A DNA stretch of 43,274 bases from an archaeon (GTDB taxonomy: Archaea > Iainarchaeota > Iainarchaeia > Iainarchaeales > CSSED10-239). Both the position numbers and the translations under genes were made by a program. The notes beneath the pieces are model-generated. The model worked only from the letters and a program-made list of their open reading frames with translations, had not been told where the DNA came from and searched no databases. Position 1 is the first letter of the stretch; each line of letters begins with the position of its first letter. The stretch spans positions 1 to 43,274 of the forward strand of contig JALNXN010000007.1 of assembly GCA_023230325.1 (NCBI GenBank). The letters run 5' to 3'. This document shows positions 8,942 through 16,042 of this stretch, piece by piece.

Positions 8942-9355
8942 ATGAAGCCAGGAAACTTTAAAAAAACATTAAATAAAAAGAAATCATTAATTTCTAGAAA
9001 CCCAGTAACTGGAAAACTTAAACAAGTAAAAGAACTATCAATTTTAAAAAAAGAAAGAACTACTCTTAAAAGGGATAACGCCAGAACAAAAAGGCAACTT
9101 AAAATTGTTGAAGAAAAACTAGATACAATATTAAACACAAATTTAAGAGAAAGAGTTTCAAATATTGTAAAAACAAAAATTGGAACTTATAGGGTTGCAG
9201 ATGCATTATATTACCCTGCACTTTTAGAGGCATATAGAAGCTATCTTAAAATAAATAAAAAACTGGCAAATCAATTAACAAAAGCAGACGTAGAAAAGAT
9301 AAAAGTAATATTAATAGAAAATTTAAAAAAGAAACAAAAATATGAAAAAATATGA
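8942..9355 (+). CDS. Small basic protein, first of a tandem paralogous pair
   Basis: I do not recognise this 137-residue, very Lys/Arg-rich protein. It is clearly paralogous to the next gene: RTKRQLKIVEEKLDTIL matches RAKRQFEIVEKKIEMIL, YRVADALYYPALLEAYR matches YLVKDSLYYSTLLETYR, and VEKIKVILIENLKKKQ matches AEDIKKMLLENIKKKQ. The layout is a basic N-terminus, a coiled-coil helix (40-62), a central conserved tyrosine-rich block (78-100) and a C-terminal helix. There is no membrane segment. A GAGAAGA purine stretch precedes the ATG. The stop overlaps the next start as ATGA, so translation is probably coupled. A nucleic-acid-binding role is only inferred from charge. Confidence 0.7.
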   Translation: MKPGNFKKTLNKKKSLISRNPVTGKLKQVKELSILKKERTTLKRDNARTKRQLKIVEEKLDTILNTNLRERVSNIVKTKIGTYRVADALYYPALLEAYRSYLKINKKLANQLTKADVEKIKVILIENLKKKQKYEKI

Positions 9356-9789
9356 AACTAAAAAATCCATTTAAAAAAAGTTCAAAACCTTGTAGAAAAA
9401 AACTTGAAAAAATAAATAACTTGCCTGTTATAGAAAAACAGAAAGTGCAAGAGAAAAGAAATAAAGAAAGAGCAAAAAGACAATTTGAAATTGTTGAAAA
9501 AAAAATTGAGATGATATTAGGGGGACCTATAAGAGACCCAATTACAGGGCGTATCAAAATTGAAAACAAATCTTATCTTGTAAAAGACTCCTTATATTAT
9601 TCAACACTCTTAGAAACATATAGAGAACACTATAAAAAACATAAAACAAATAAATTCAAAACTACAGACCCAAGATATGAGTCTTTTAAATTTTCAGTAG
9701 CAGATGCAGAAGATATTAAAAAAATGCTATTAGAGAATATTAAAAAAAAACAGTTGATTGAAAAAAATAAAAAGTTGAAAACTAAATGA
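9352..9789 (+). CDS. Small basic protein, second of a tandem paralogous pair
   Basis: A 145-residue Lys-rich protein paralogous to the gene at 8942, with the same order of blocks: basic N-terminus, helix RAKRQFEIVEKKIEMIL, a GGPIRDPITGRIK linker, YLVKDSLYYSTLLETYR and C-terminal MLLENIKKKQ. A PVTGKLK segment like its PITGRIK occurs nearer the N-terminus of the upstream copy. The start overlaps the upstream stop by 4 bp. Its 3' end overlaps the convergent herA gene by 8 bp, so the last codons of both are read on opposite strands. Function unknown. Confidence 0.7.
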   Translation: MKLKNPFKKSSKPCRKKLEKINNLPVIEKQKVQEKRNKERAKRQFEIVEKKIEMILGGPIRDPITGRIKIENKSYLVKDSLYYSTLLETYREHYKKHKTNKFKTTDPRYESFKFSVADAEDIKKMLLENIKKKQLIEKNKKLKTK

Positions 9790-11332
9790 AAGAGTCAACA
9801 TCTTTATCTTGATCTTTTTCTCTATCCTCAAAAGTCTTTGCAAGACCTGTTAAAGTAACATCTAGATGAGAGTCTGCAGAGTTTTTCTTTCTAACCTTAA
9901 AAAATACAGGGTAGTTACTTGCTTCTCCAACAACTAATGCTTCACCTACTCTTAGACTTGTTATCATCTCTATTGATTTTTGATCTAAGCCTTCACTTGA
10001 TTCTCCAATATGCTTTAGGTCATATGGGTTTGTAACCCTTAAGATTATGTGGGTATTTGCTTGAGAAAGAATAGTTGAAGATAACTTTACAGGTCTTTGA
10101 GAGATTAAGCAAACACAAGCACCAAACTTTCTACCTTCCCTTGCAATTGTTTCTAAAATATTTTTTGCTAAAGCATTTTCTTTAGTTGCAGTTTCTGGAG
10201 CAAACTGATGTGCTTCTTCTACCACAAACAAAAAGGGAGGAATTGTATTTTCGGAATTTGCTCTCGAGTAAAATAATTTATGTGCAAAATAGTAAAGAAT
10301 AATTTGTTTTTTTCTAAGATTAATTTCTTTTGCTAGATCTATGATTGTTAATTTTCCTGACTTTACTACATCTAGAATAGATGGTTTGTCTGTTTTCCCA
10401 AACAACTTATAAGAGTCAAGTTCATATAGAGCAGCAATTAAGGGTTTAGTTACATTTTCTCTAGAATTTTCTTGAACTTCAATTTCTTTAATCATGTCTT
10501 TTAGATCATAGGGACCTGCACCATGCTTTTTGTCTTCATCTAGCTTTTTAATAACATTTACAAGTTCTCTTTTTTGAGCAACAGAAAGATTTGGAAGTAA
10601 AGAAAAAAGAAAGCCTGGTCTTAGACCTGTGCAGCCTATCTTTATATCAAAGGAATTAATTCTAATTGATTTGGAAGAATAGTCTTTGTGAATACCATCA
10701 TTTACTGGAATTGAGAAATTTGAATATTCCCCGTGGGTATCAAAAAGTACTGTTGCAATTCTTCCTTGATTGGTTGTTCTGTCTAATATTTCTTCTAACA
10801 TCACAGAAGTCAAATAACTCTTACCAGCCCCTGATTGAGCTAAAATTGCTAAATGTTTTTGAAGTAGTCTGTTAAGATCAAACTTCACCTCTAGGTCTGG
10901 GTGGGTAATATTTCCTAAAAATAGACCATTTTCTTTTAAATGTAAAAATTTTGCTAAAACCTCTTTATCTGCAATTAAGACTTTTGAACCTGGAGAGATT
11001 GGAAGTGTTGCTCTTGTGAAAAAACCTTCTTGGTTTAAGACACCTAAAGGTTTTACAACAGCTTGTAGAAATTCCCACTCTGTTGTTGGAAATTGTTCAG
11101 AGATATTTACATTTGAGTTTTCAAATTCTTTAACAGACTCGTTGTTTTCAAAGTATCTATTTGTTTTTATAACATCTGTAACTAGACCAATTAAGTGCCC
11201 TTGAGAATAATTAATTTGAACATACTGTCCTTTGTGCACTAACTTATTAACACATACAAAATTGATCTTTGAAGTAGATGGAGAATCTAAGGTAGAAACT
11301 ACAATTCCGATGTTGTTATCTTCTTGGTCCAT
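9782..11332 (-). CDS. herA: HerA-family hexameric DNA translocase
   Basis: Double-stranded DNA translocase of the FtsK/HerA group, which works with NurA nuclease and Mre11-Rad50 in DNA end resection. The 516-residue protein begins with a HAS-barrel (residues about 8-120), followed by the RecA-like ATPase: Walker A LAQSGAGKS with Lys171, and Walker B FLFVVEEAHQFAP near residue 360, with the downstream arginine-rich AREGRKFGACVCLISQRP block typical of the family. No nurA or mre11 neighbour is visible, although a Rad50 lies about 5 kb downstream in this window. It is followed upstream on the same strand by the kinase-like gene with a 17-bp gap. Confidence 0.92.
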   Translation of the reverse strand: MDQEDNNIGIVVSTLDSPSTSKINFVCVNKLVHKGQYVQINYSQGHLIGLVTDVIKTNRYFENNESVKEFENSNVNISEQFPTTEWEFLQAVVKPLGVLNQEGFFTRATLPISPGSKVLIADKEVLAKFLHLKENGLFLGNITHPDLEVKFDLNRLLQKHLAILAQSGAGKSYLTSVMLEEILDRTTNQGRIATVLFDTHGEYSNFSIPVNDGIHKDYSSKSIRINSFDIKIGCTGLRPGFLFSLLPNLSVAQKRELVNVIKKLDEDKKHGAGPYDLKDMIKEIEVQENSRENVTKPLIAALYELDSYKLFGKTDKPSILDVVKSGKLTIIDLAKEINLRKKQIILYYFAHKLFYSRANSENTIPPFLFVVEEAHQFAPETATKENALAKNILETIAREGRKFGACVCLISQRPVKLSSTILSQANTHIILRVTNPYDLKHIGESSEGLDQKSIEMITSLRVGEALVVGEASNYPVFFKVRKKNSADSHLDVTLTGLAKTFEDREKDQDKDVDSFI

Positions 11333-11349
11333 AATATAAGTTAAGTAAA

Positions 11350-12120
11350 TTATTTTTTAAAAGGATTGTCTTTATGCTTATCTAAATATCTTCTGTTTTT
11401 TGGGCTTAGAAATTTACGAGAATATTTATAATGTTGTTTAAGATAGTCGTATTTATTATCTACATTTATATTTTTTGATAAAAATTCAATATTTTTAAAA
11501 AAAAATACAGCATTTTCTTTTCTTGAATTTGAAAAATGCATAAAGTCAATGTCCAACACCACAAGATAATTATTGTTTTTAAAATAAGCAAGTTTATCAA
11601 TGGAGTTATTTATTCCTTTTTCAAATAATTTCATCTCTATTTCTATATAATCAGAGATATTTTTTAAATTAAATTTATTAAATTTATTGTTTGGTAAGAA
11701 TTTTGAACCTTTTTTAACACTTCCAAACAATTGAGAAATTTGAACCCATTCTTTCTTACCATCAATTTCCATTTTTGTCATAAACATTTTTGGAAAAATA
11801 GTTTCTCCTGATTCTAATTTTAACACTCCAACTTTATTAATTACTTCTTGGTATTTTTTTATATCATAATCAGTTATTTTATAATTTTGGTGGTAACATT
11901 TAATTGCAACTTTTTTTCTTTTACCATCTGGCAAAGTCATAGACCCTATATAAATTTTACCAAACAAACCTTTTCCAATTTCAACGTTTTTGCCATTAAC
12001 TTTAGAAAATCGTATTGTTTTTATTTCTTCAGGTAAAAAGATTTTTGATTTACTACTAGATATGTTCTTTTTTTGTTTTGGTTTTTTCTTAAAAACTTTT
12101 GAAAATATTTTAAGAGGCAT
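11350..12120 (-). CDS. Divergent protein-kinase-like protein
   Basis: The 256-residue protein has a recognisable kinase N-lobe: after a basic N-terminus (1-25), residues 48-59 read IGKGLFGKIYIG (glycine-rich loop) and VAIK places the ATP-binding Lys at residue 74. In the C-lobe, NSIDKLAYF (173-181) occupies the place of the HRD catalytic loop with Asp175, and VVLDIDFMHF (187-196) the place of DFG with Asp190 or Asp192. The HRD His/Arg and the usual Asn are missing and the C-lobe is short. It could be a minimal archaeal kinase or a pseudokinase. It sits between HerA and PAC2 with 2-17 bp gaps, so it is probably cotranscribed. Annotation rests on motif order only. Confidence 0.6.
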   Translation of the reverse strand: MPLKIFSKVFKKKPKQKKNISSSKSKIFLPEEIKTIRFSKVNGKNVEIGKGLFGKIYIGSMTLPDGKRKKVAIKCYHQNYKITDYDIKKYQEVINKVGVLKLESGETIFPKMFMTKMEIDGKKEWVQISQLFGSVKKGSKFLPNNKFNKFNLKNISDYIEIEMKLFEKGINNSIDKLAYFKNNNYLVVLDIDFMHFSNSRKENAVFFFKNIEFLSKNINVDNKYDYLKQHYKYSRKFLSPKNRRYLDKHKDNPFKK

Positions 12121-12122
12121 AA

Positions 12123-12926
12123 TTATCTTATATAGTTACTTGGAGAATCTTCTTTCTTTGAGATACTATCAATCTTTTTTGAGATTAAGTTAAAGGATTG
12201 TTCAATCTTTTTTGCATCTTCATTTATTTTTTTCAGATCAAACTTTAGTTGAGGGAATAACTTACTTATAATTTCTAAGGTCTTTTTTGCAGAGCCATGA
12301 TCTCCAAAAGTTAATCTACCATTTGTTTCTCCCATAATGCAAACACCTGAAATATTATATTTATAGTAACTTATTCCTGGTAACAGACCAGAGACTCCAG
12401 AAATTAAAGTGTCTTTGTTATTCTTTTCAAAAATTAAGTCTTTAATTCTTTTAGTAGTTAGAGAGTTTTTTATTTTTTCATCACTACAGACTGCATAAAC
12501 CTTTGGAGCTTCAACAATTCTTCTATCTCCAACATTTAAACCTGCAAAAGTATATATTTCCTTTATATTTAATTTCTTTGCAAATTCTGCAATCTTTTCA
12601 GAAAATTCATAATGCTGAAAGCTATTTAAAATATTTCCTAGAGGAGGTTGAACTGGTCCAACTAGAAACAAATAGTCCCTTTGGTTTAAAGAATATAAAT
12701 AAAAGTCATCTGTTATTGCTTCTAAAATTGAATTTTTTACATGAACTGCTGGAGGAAAAGTATCTGAATAGATTTTTGCAAACAGATTTGGTTTTGGATT
12801 AAGTTCTTTAACTAGATAATCAATTGCAATTTTTCCAACTAAACCAATGCCAGGAAGCCCAACAAACAAAACTGGATCTTTTAATTTTCTTTTTAATTTT
12901 TTAACAATATCTATATTTGTAACCAT
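12123..12926 (-). CDS. PAC2 family protein (proteasome assembly chaperone-like, DUF75)
   Basis: Member of the PAC2 / archaeal PbaB family, some of which act as proteasome assembly chaperones or activators. The first 60 residues carry the family signature DPVLFVGLPGIGLVGKIAID, and further on FLVGPVQPP, IYTFAGLNVG and VSGLLPGISY are also typical. The C-terminus is a charged helix. ATG at 12926 is chosen over the TTG just before it because a GGAGG ribosome site lies 8 nt upstream of the ATG. It follows aIF2-alpha closely, an order (aIF2-alpha then PAC2) common in archaea, although the Nop10 gene often found between them is absent here. Confidence 0.9.
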   Translation of the reverse strand: MVTNIDIVKKLKRKLKDPVLFVGLPGIGLVGKIAIDYLVKELNPKPNLFAKIYSDTFPPAVHVKNSILEAITDDFYLYSLNQRDYLFLVGPVQPPLGNILNSFQHYEFSEKIAEFAKKLNIKEIYTFAGLNVGDRRIVEAPKVYAVCSDEKIKNSLTTKRIKDLIFEKNNKDTLISGVSGLLPGISYYKYNISGVCIMGETNGRLTFGDHGSAKKTLEIISKLFPQLKFDLKKINEDAKKIEQSFNLISKKIDSISKKEDSPSNYIR

Positions 12927-12940
12927 CAATTATTCCTCCA

Positions 12941-13699
12941 TCAAACCTCATTTTTCTTAATTTCAAAGACTGCATTTTTTTTTAAAGATTTACTTAACTC
13001 TGTAGAAGTTTTATCAAACTCTTTTGCAACAATCTTAAAGTCTTTGCCTGTAACTCTTATTTCGTATTTTCCAGGACCAAGATATAAAATCTTAATATGA
13101 GGATTATCTTTTTCTAACTTTATAAAAATGTTTTTTGTAAAGTTAAGACCTTCTGGATCAGTTGAGTAGGTTTTTATTGTTCCTGAAAGAACTTTATCTT
13201 TAATTGTTATATTTTTTGAAAGGATTTCAAAAACTTGTTTTTTATAATTCTCTGAAATCTCATATTTGTTATCATTATATTTTACAATGTTTACAAAACC
13301 TGCATATAGGGTTGACTCTTTTTGTAAGATTGGTTCTGCAATTTCATCCCAGGCCGTGTCTGTGGAGATGTTTAGTTCTTTTGCAATAACTGCTAGAAGA
13401 CCTTGAGCTCTTAAAAATAATCTATATTCAGAAATTTTTCTTTTTTCTTCTTGATCATTAATTCTGCTAAAGGAAAGGTCAATGTGCTTTTTGTCAACAT
13501 CAACTTTTAGAACTTTTGCAGCCCTCATTTGGTTTGGTTTTACATGATTATGGATGTTTTTAATCCAGGTAGATGAAACTTGAGATATGTGTATAAACCC
13601 TTCAAGTTCTTCATATTCTAGGAGACTAGCAAAAACACCAAAGTCTGTAATCTTTGTAACTTTACAAATTACAATTTCATTTAATTCAGGAAAATTCAT
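12941..13699 (-). CDS. eif2a: Translation initiation factor aIF2 alpha subunit
   Basis: Alpha subunit of the heterotrimeric factor that brings initiator tRNA to the ribosome. The 252-residue protein starts with an S1 RNA-binding domain (9-85; KVTKITDFGVFASLLEYEEL and GFIHISQVSSTWIKNI, then VDVDKKHIDLSFSRI), followed by a helical domain and a C-terminal alpha/beta domain ending in KEFDKTSTELSKSL. The Ser position of eukaryotic eIF2-alpha regulation corresponds roughly to the SQVSS loop. The usual partners S27e and L44e are not adjacent; the 117-bp T-rich gap upstream separates it from GINS. Confidence 0.94.
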   Translation of the reverse strand: MNFPELNEIVICKVTKITDFGVFASLLEYEELEGFIHISQVSSTWIKNIHNHVKPNQMRAAKVLKVDVDKKHIDLSFSRINDQEEKRKISEYRLFLRAQGLLAVIAKELNISTDTAWDEIAEPILQKESTLYAGFVNIVKYNDNKYEISENYKKQVFEILSKNITIKDKVLSGTIKTYSTDPEGLNFTKNIFIKLEKDNPHIKILYLGPGKYEIRVTGKDFKIVAKEFDKTSTELSKSLKKNAVFEIKKNEV

Positions 13700-13816
13700 A
13701 AATTATCTTTTACCTCTCTTTAATTATTAATGTTTTTTTAAATTGTTTTTTTATTAATTTTTTTATTTTGTTTTATTAATTTTTGTTTAAAATTTCAATT
13801 TCAATTTTCTAAAAAA

Positions 13817-14380
13817 TTAATCGATTTTTTCTATTAATTTTTTTGCCTCTAAAATCTTACACACACTTTCAGGAATCTCACAAATATCATCCTTTTCAAA
13901 AGGACCATACTCTTTCATGTCCCCACCTATAAATGTTGGGATCTTTTGAAGAACCTTTATCTTAATAACCTGTAATTGTTCTTCTTTTACTTTTTTATTA
14001 ATTCCAAAAATACTGTCTGTTTGTTCATTTTGTTTATCAATTAACTTAATCATACCTTTTGCAAAATCAAGTTCAAAATCAATTAAGCTCTCTTCCTTAA
14101 AAGCATTAGTTCTACTATACATCAAACATAAATTCATACATTTTTTTAATCTTATTTCTCTAATCTTCTCAATCATTTTTTTAATAGTCTCTAACTTCTT
14201 TAAGCTAGAGGGAGAGAAAGAATCTTCTAAAGCTTGAGAATATTTTTTCTTTTCTTCGGATAAAAATTTCTTTGTAGCCTTATAGAAATCTGGATCTAAC
14301 TTTGATAGCTTTGGAGAAGTTGTCTCAAGTCTATAGACCTTTCTTAATTCATCTGAATCTAATTTGTAATCATCGCTCAA
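13817..14380 (-). CDS. GINS complex subunit (Gins51/Gins15 type)
   Basis: Subunit of the archaeal GINS complex that ties MCM helicase and RecJ/Cdc45 together at the fork. The 187-residue protein has the helical A domain first (10-125; KLDPDFYKATKKFLSEE) and the small beta-rich B domain last (140-187; IKIKVLQKIPTFIGG and EYGPFEKDDICEIPE), the order of the Gins51/15 class. Its start overlaps the end of priS by 11 bp, a well known archaeal neighbourhood that supports the call. The B domain resembles the end of the adjacent PriS (see findings). Confidence 0.85.
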   Translation of the reverse strand: MSDDYKLDSDELRKVYRLETTSPKLSKLDPDFYKATKKFLSEEKKKYSQALEDSFSPSSLKKLETIKKMIEKIREIRLKKCMNLCLMYSRTNAFKEESLIDFELDFAKGMIKLIDKQNEQTDSIFGINKKVKEEQLQVIKIKVLQKIPTFIGGDMKEYGPFEKDDICEIPESVCKILEAKKLIEKID

Positions 14381-15626
14381 AATCTGCCACTCCTTTTAAA
14401 ACTAAAAATATTGCAATTCCTTCTTTTACCTCTACTATATCATTAAAAGTATAAGGACCATAGTACTCTTTAAATATTCTAAACTTTGGGGTTGGTTTTA
14501 TAATTTTTATTTTAATTTTGTTTTCTGAATCAAAAATTACAGGATCAGAAAAAGCATCAAATTTTTTTAAAGCATCAATATCTTTTATTGTTGTAGATAA
14601 AAAACCTGTGCCTCCGTGAATTGTGTCAGGAACCCTCATAATCTTGTAGATGTCTGAAGATGATTGAGGGTCTATTTTTAGGCTTTTTGAATCTATTGCT
14701 TTATTTATAAAATTTAACCAAAATTTATCTGATAATTTAAAATCATTACTAAATATATTATTATGATACATTTTCTTTATAATAACTTCTTTATTTTCTT
14801 TTAAAGTCTTTGCTTTTCTAGAAGTTATATCTAACAACTTACTTAGCTCCTGGCTAGAACTATTCTCAATTGTGTTAATTATAAAGTCAAGAATCTTTTT
14901 AGACCAACCCATTGCTGTTTTTGGATCTGGGATATGGTAGACCTTTTTGAGATTAACAAAGCCTAATTGTTCTAAATTTAAATTAATACCTAAAATATAA
15001 TTCATTAATTGTAATCTTGAAGACTTAGATAAATTTAAAATAGATCTGTCTGTTATTCTTACATGGTAACCTTTAGAGCCAGAAAAGCTTATAATAAAGG
15101 TGCTTGGATCTAATTTGAATTCTTTTTCTAAAAATAAAATTAATTTAATTGTTTGTTCTTTTGCTTTATCTAAGCATTCATCACAGGTCCATTCTATAAT
15201 TTGGACTTGGCTTTTACATTTTTCACAAAAGCTTGGGTTTCCATAACCCCAGTCGTTACATTCTTTGTTTTTGCAGAGCCATACATTGTGTCTGTGGTGG
15301 CAAGGTAGGTCAAAGTCATCAGAATCAAATTCGTAGACAATATCTGCACCATACCATTCTTTTTTCTCCATTGGTCTTCTGTCTGGGTAGGTGTAATAGC
15401 CTACGGAGTAAGAGACAAAGAAGGGGGTGCTTGTTTGTAGATAAGAATTAAAATCCTCAACTGTTGAAAAGAAAAGATGCCTTCTTGAAATTTTTTTTCC
15501 AAAGTCACCAATTCCAAATTCTCTTTTTGAAACCTCTATTATATTTTTGGCTGGATAAAGTTGGTAATATTCTTTAAACTTGTTTCTTATATAATTAATT
15601 TTCTCTAAACTCAAGAAATTTGACAT
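14370..15626 (-). CDS. priS: DNA primase catalytic subunit PriS with GINS-B-like tail
   Basis: Synthesises RNA/DNA primers together with PriL (40.1-41.1 kb). Catalytic acidic motif YEFDSDD gives Asp101 and Asp103, and FSGSKGYHVRI (181-191) is the archaeal SGxxGYH nucleotide motif. Between them is a cysteine-rich segment (109-151: C-x8-C-x4-C-x10-C-x2-C-x10-C-x2-C) as in many euryarchaeal PriS. At 418 residues it is longer than usual; the last about 45 residues (KIIKPTPKFRIFKE, YGPYTFNDIVEV) resemble a GINS B domain. ATG at 15626 is followed directly by MSNFLSLEKI; the upstream region holds TATA-like ATATATAATATATAAAG. Confidence 0.95.
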   Translation of the reverse strand: MSNFLSLEKINYIRNKFKEYYQLYPAKNIIEVSKREFGIGDFGKKISRRHLFFSTVEDFNSYLQTSTPFFVSYSVGYYTYPDRRPMEKKEWYGADIVYEFDSDDFDLPCHHRHNVWLCKNKECNDWGYGNPSFCEKCKSQVQIIEWTCDECLDKAKEQTIKLILFLEKEFKLDPSTFIISFSGSKGYHVRITDRSILNLSKSSRLQLMNYILGINLNLEQLGFVNLKKVYHIPDPKTAMGWSKKILDFIINTIENSSSQELSKLLDITSRKAKTLKENKEVIIKKMYHNNIFSNDFKLSDKFWLNFINKAIDSKSLKIDPQSSSDIYKIMRVPDTIHGGTGFLSTTIKDIDALKKFDAFSDPVIFDSENKIKIKIIKPTPKFRIFKEYYGPYTFNDIVEVKEGIAIFLVLKGVADFER

Positions 15627-15879
15627 ATATATAATATATAAAGAAAGAAATAAAAAGATAGGAGAAGAGCAAAGAATGATTTTTTGTTTGAAAAAAATGT
15701 TTTAAGTTGAAATTTAAAAAGAAAATAGGTTTGTTGAGAGCTTTAAAATTTTTGTTTTAGAAAGTATGTTTAGAAAGTATAGGAAAAATAATAATTAAAA
15801 TCTTTGAATAGATTTTTAGTGGAGAAATATGTTTTAAGTTCAATTATTAACAAACTAATATGTATACTTATCTATTAAT
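15627..15879. other. Intergenic region between priS and rad50, no gene seen
   Basis: This is the promoter-proximal half of the 416-bp gap separating the two minus-strand genes priS and rad50. All frames are broken by stops and no RNA gene is recognised. The part next to priS contains the TATA-like sequence (15628-15650) that probably drives priS. The other half of the gap carries the four hairpins described separately. Confidence 0.5.
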
Positions 15880-15937
15880 AGTGTCAAAAGAAGGTGTTTT
15901 TGATACTTTTTAAAAAAATAGTGTCATGGATGATACT
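15880..15937 (-). terminator. Two short hairpins with poly-T on both strands
   Basis: Hairpin one pairs AGTGTCA (15880-15886) with TGATACT (15901-15907); hairpin two pairs AGTGTCA (15920-15926) with TGATACT (15931-15937) around the 4-base loop TGGA. Both stems have seven pairs with one G-T wobble. On the plus strand each is followed by TTTTT. On the minus strand hairpin two is followed by a run of seven T. Located about 100-160 bp after the rad50 stop, they could act as back-up terminators for rad50 or as binding sites for a dimeric regulator. Confidence 0.5.
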
Positions 15938-15990
15938 TTTTGAGAATTGAGAACTATTTCAAAAATAAAGAAAAAATATTTAAAAAAGGG

Positions 15991-16042
15991 TTGTCAAGGA
16001 GAATGACAAGAAAGGTGGTTTTGTTGTCAAGGAGAATGACAA
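15991..16042 (-). terminator. Direct repeat of a 19-bp hairpin directly after rad50
   Basis: The 19-bp palindromic unit TTGTCAAGGAGAATGACAA occurs at 15991-16009 and again at 16024-16042, 33 bp apart, identical in both places. Its arms TTGTCA and TGACAA form a six-pair stem around AGGAGAA. The second copy ends one base before the rad50 stop codon on the minus strand. After the more distal copy the minus strand reads CCC and then six T, an intrinsic-terminator shape. Tandem terminators for rad50 are the simplest reading; identical copies also suit a protein-binding site. Confidence 0.55.

Noticed and set aside
15991..16042. Possible CRISPR array from the two identical 19-bp units
   Set aside because: Only two units, a 14-bp spacer, no further copies and no cas genes; hairpin terminator or binding site is simpler.
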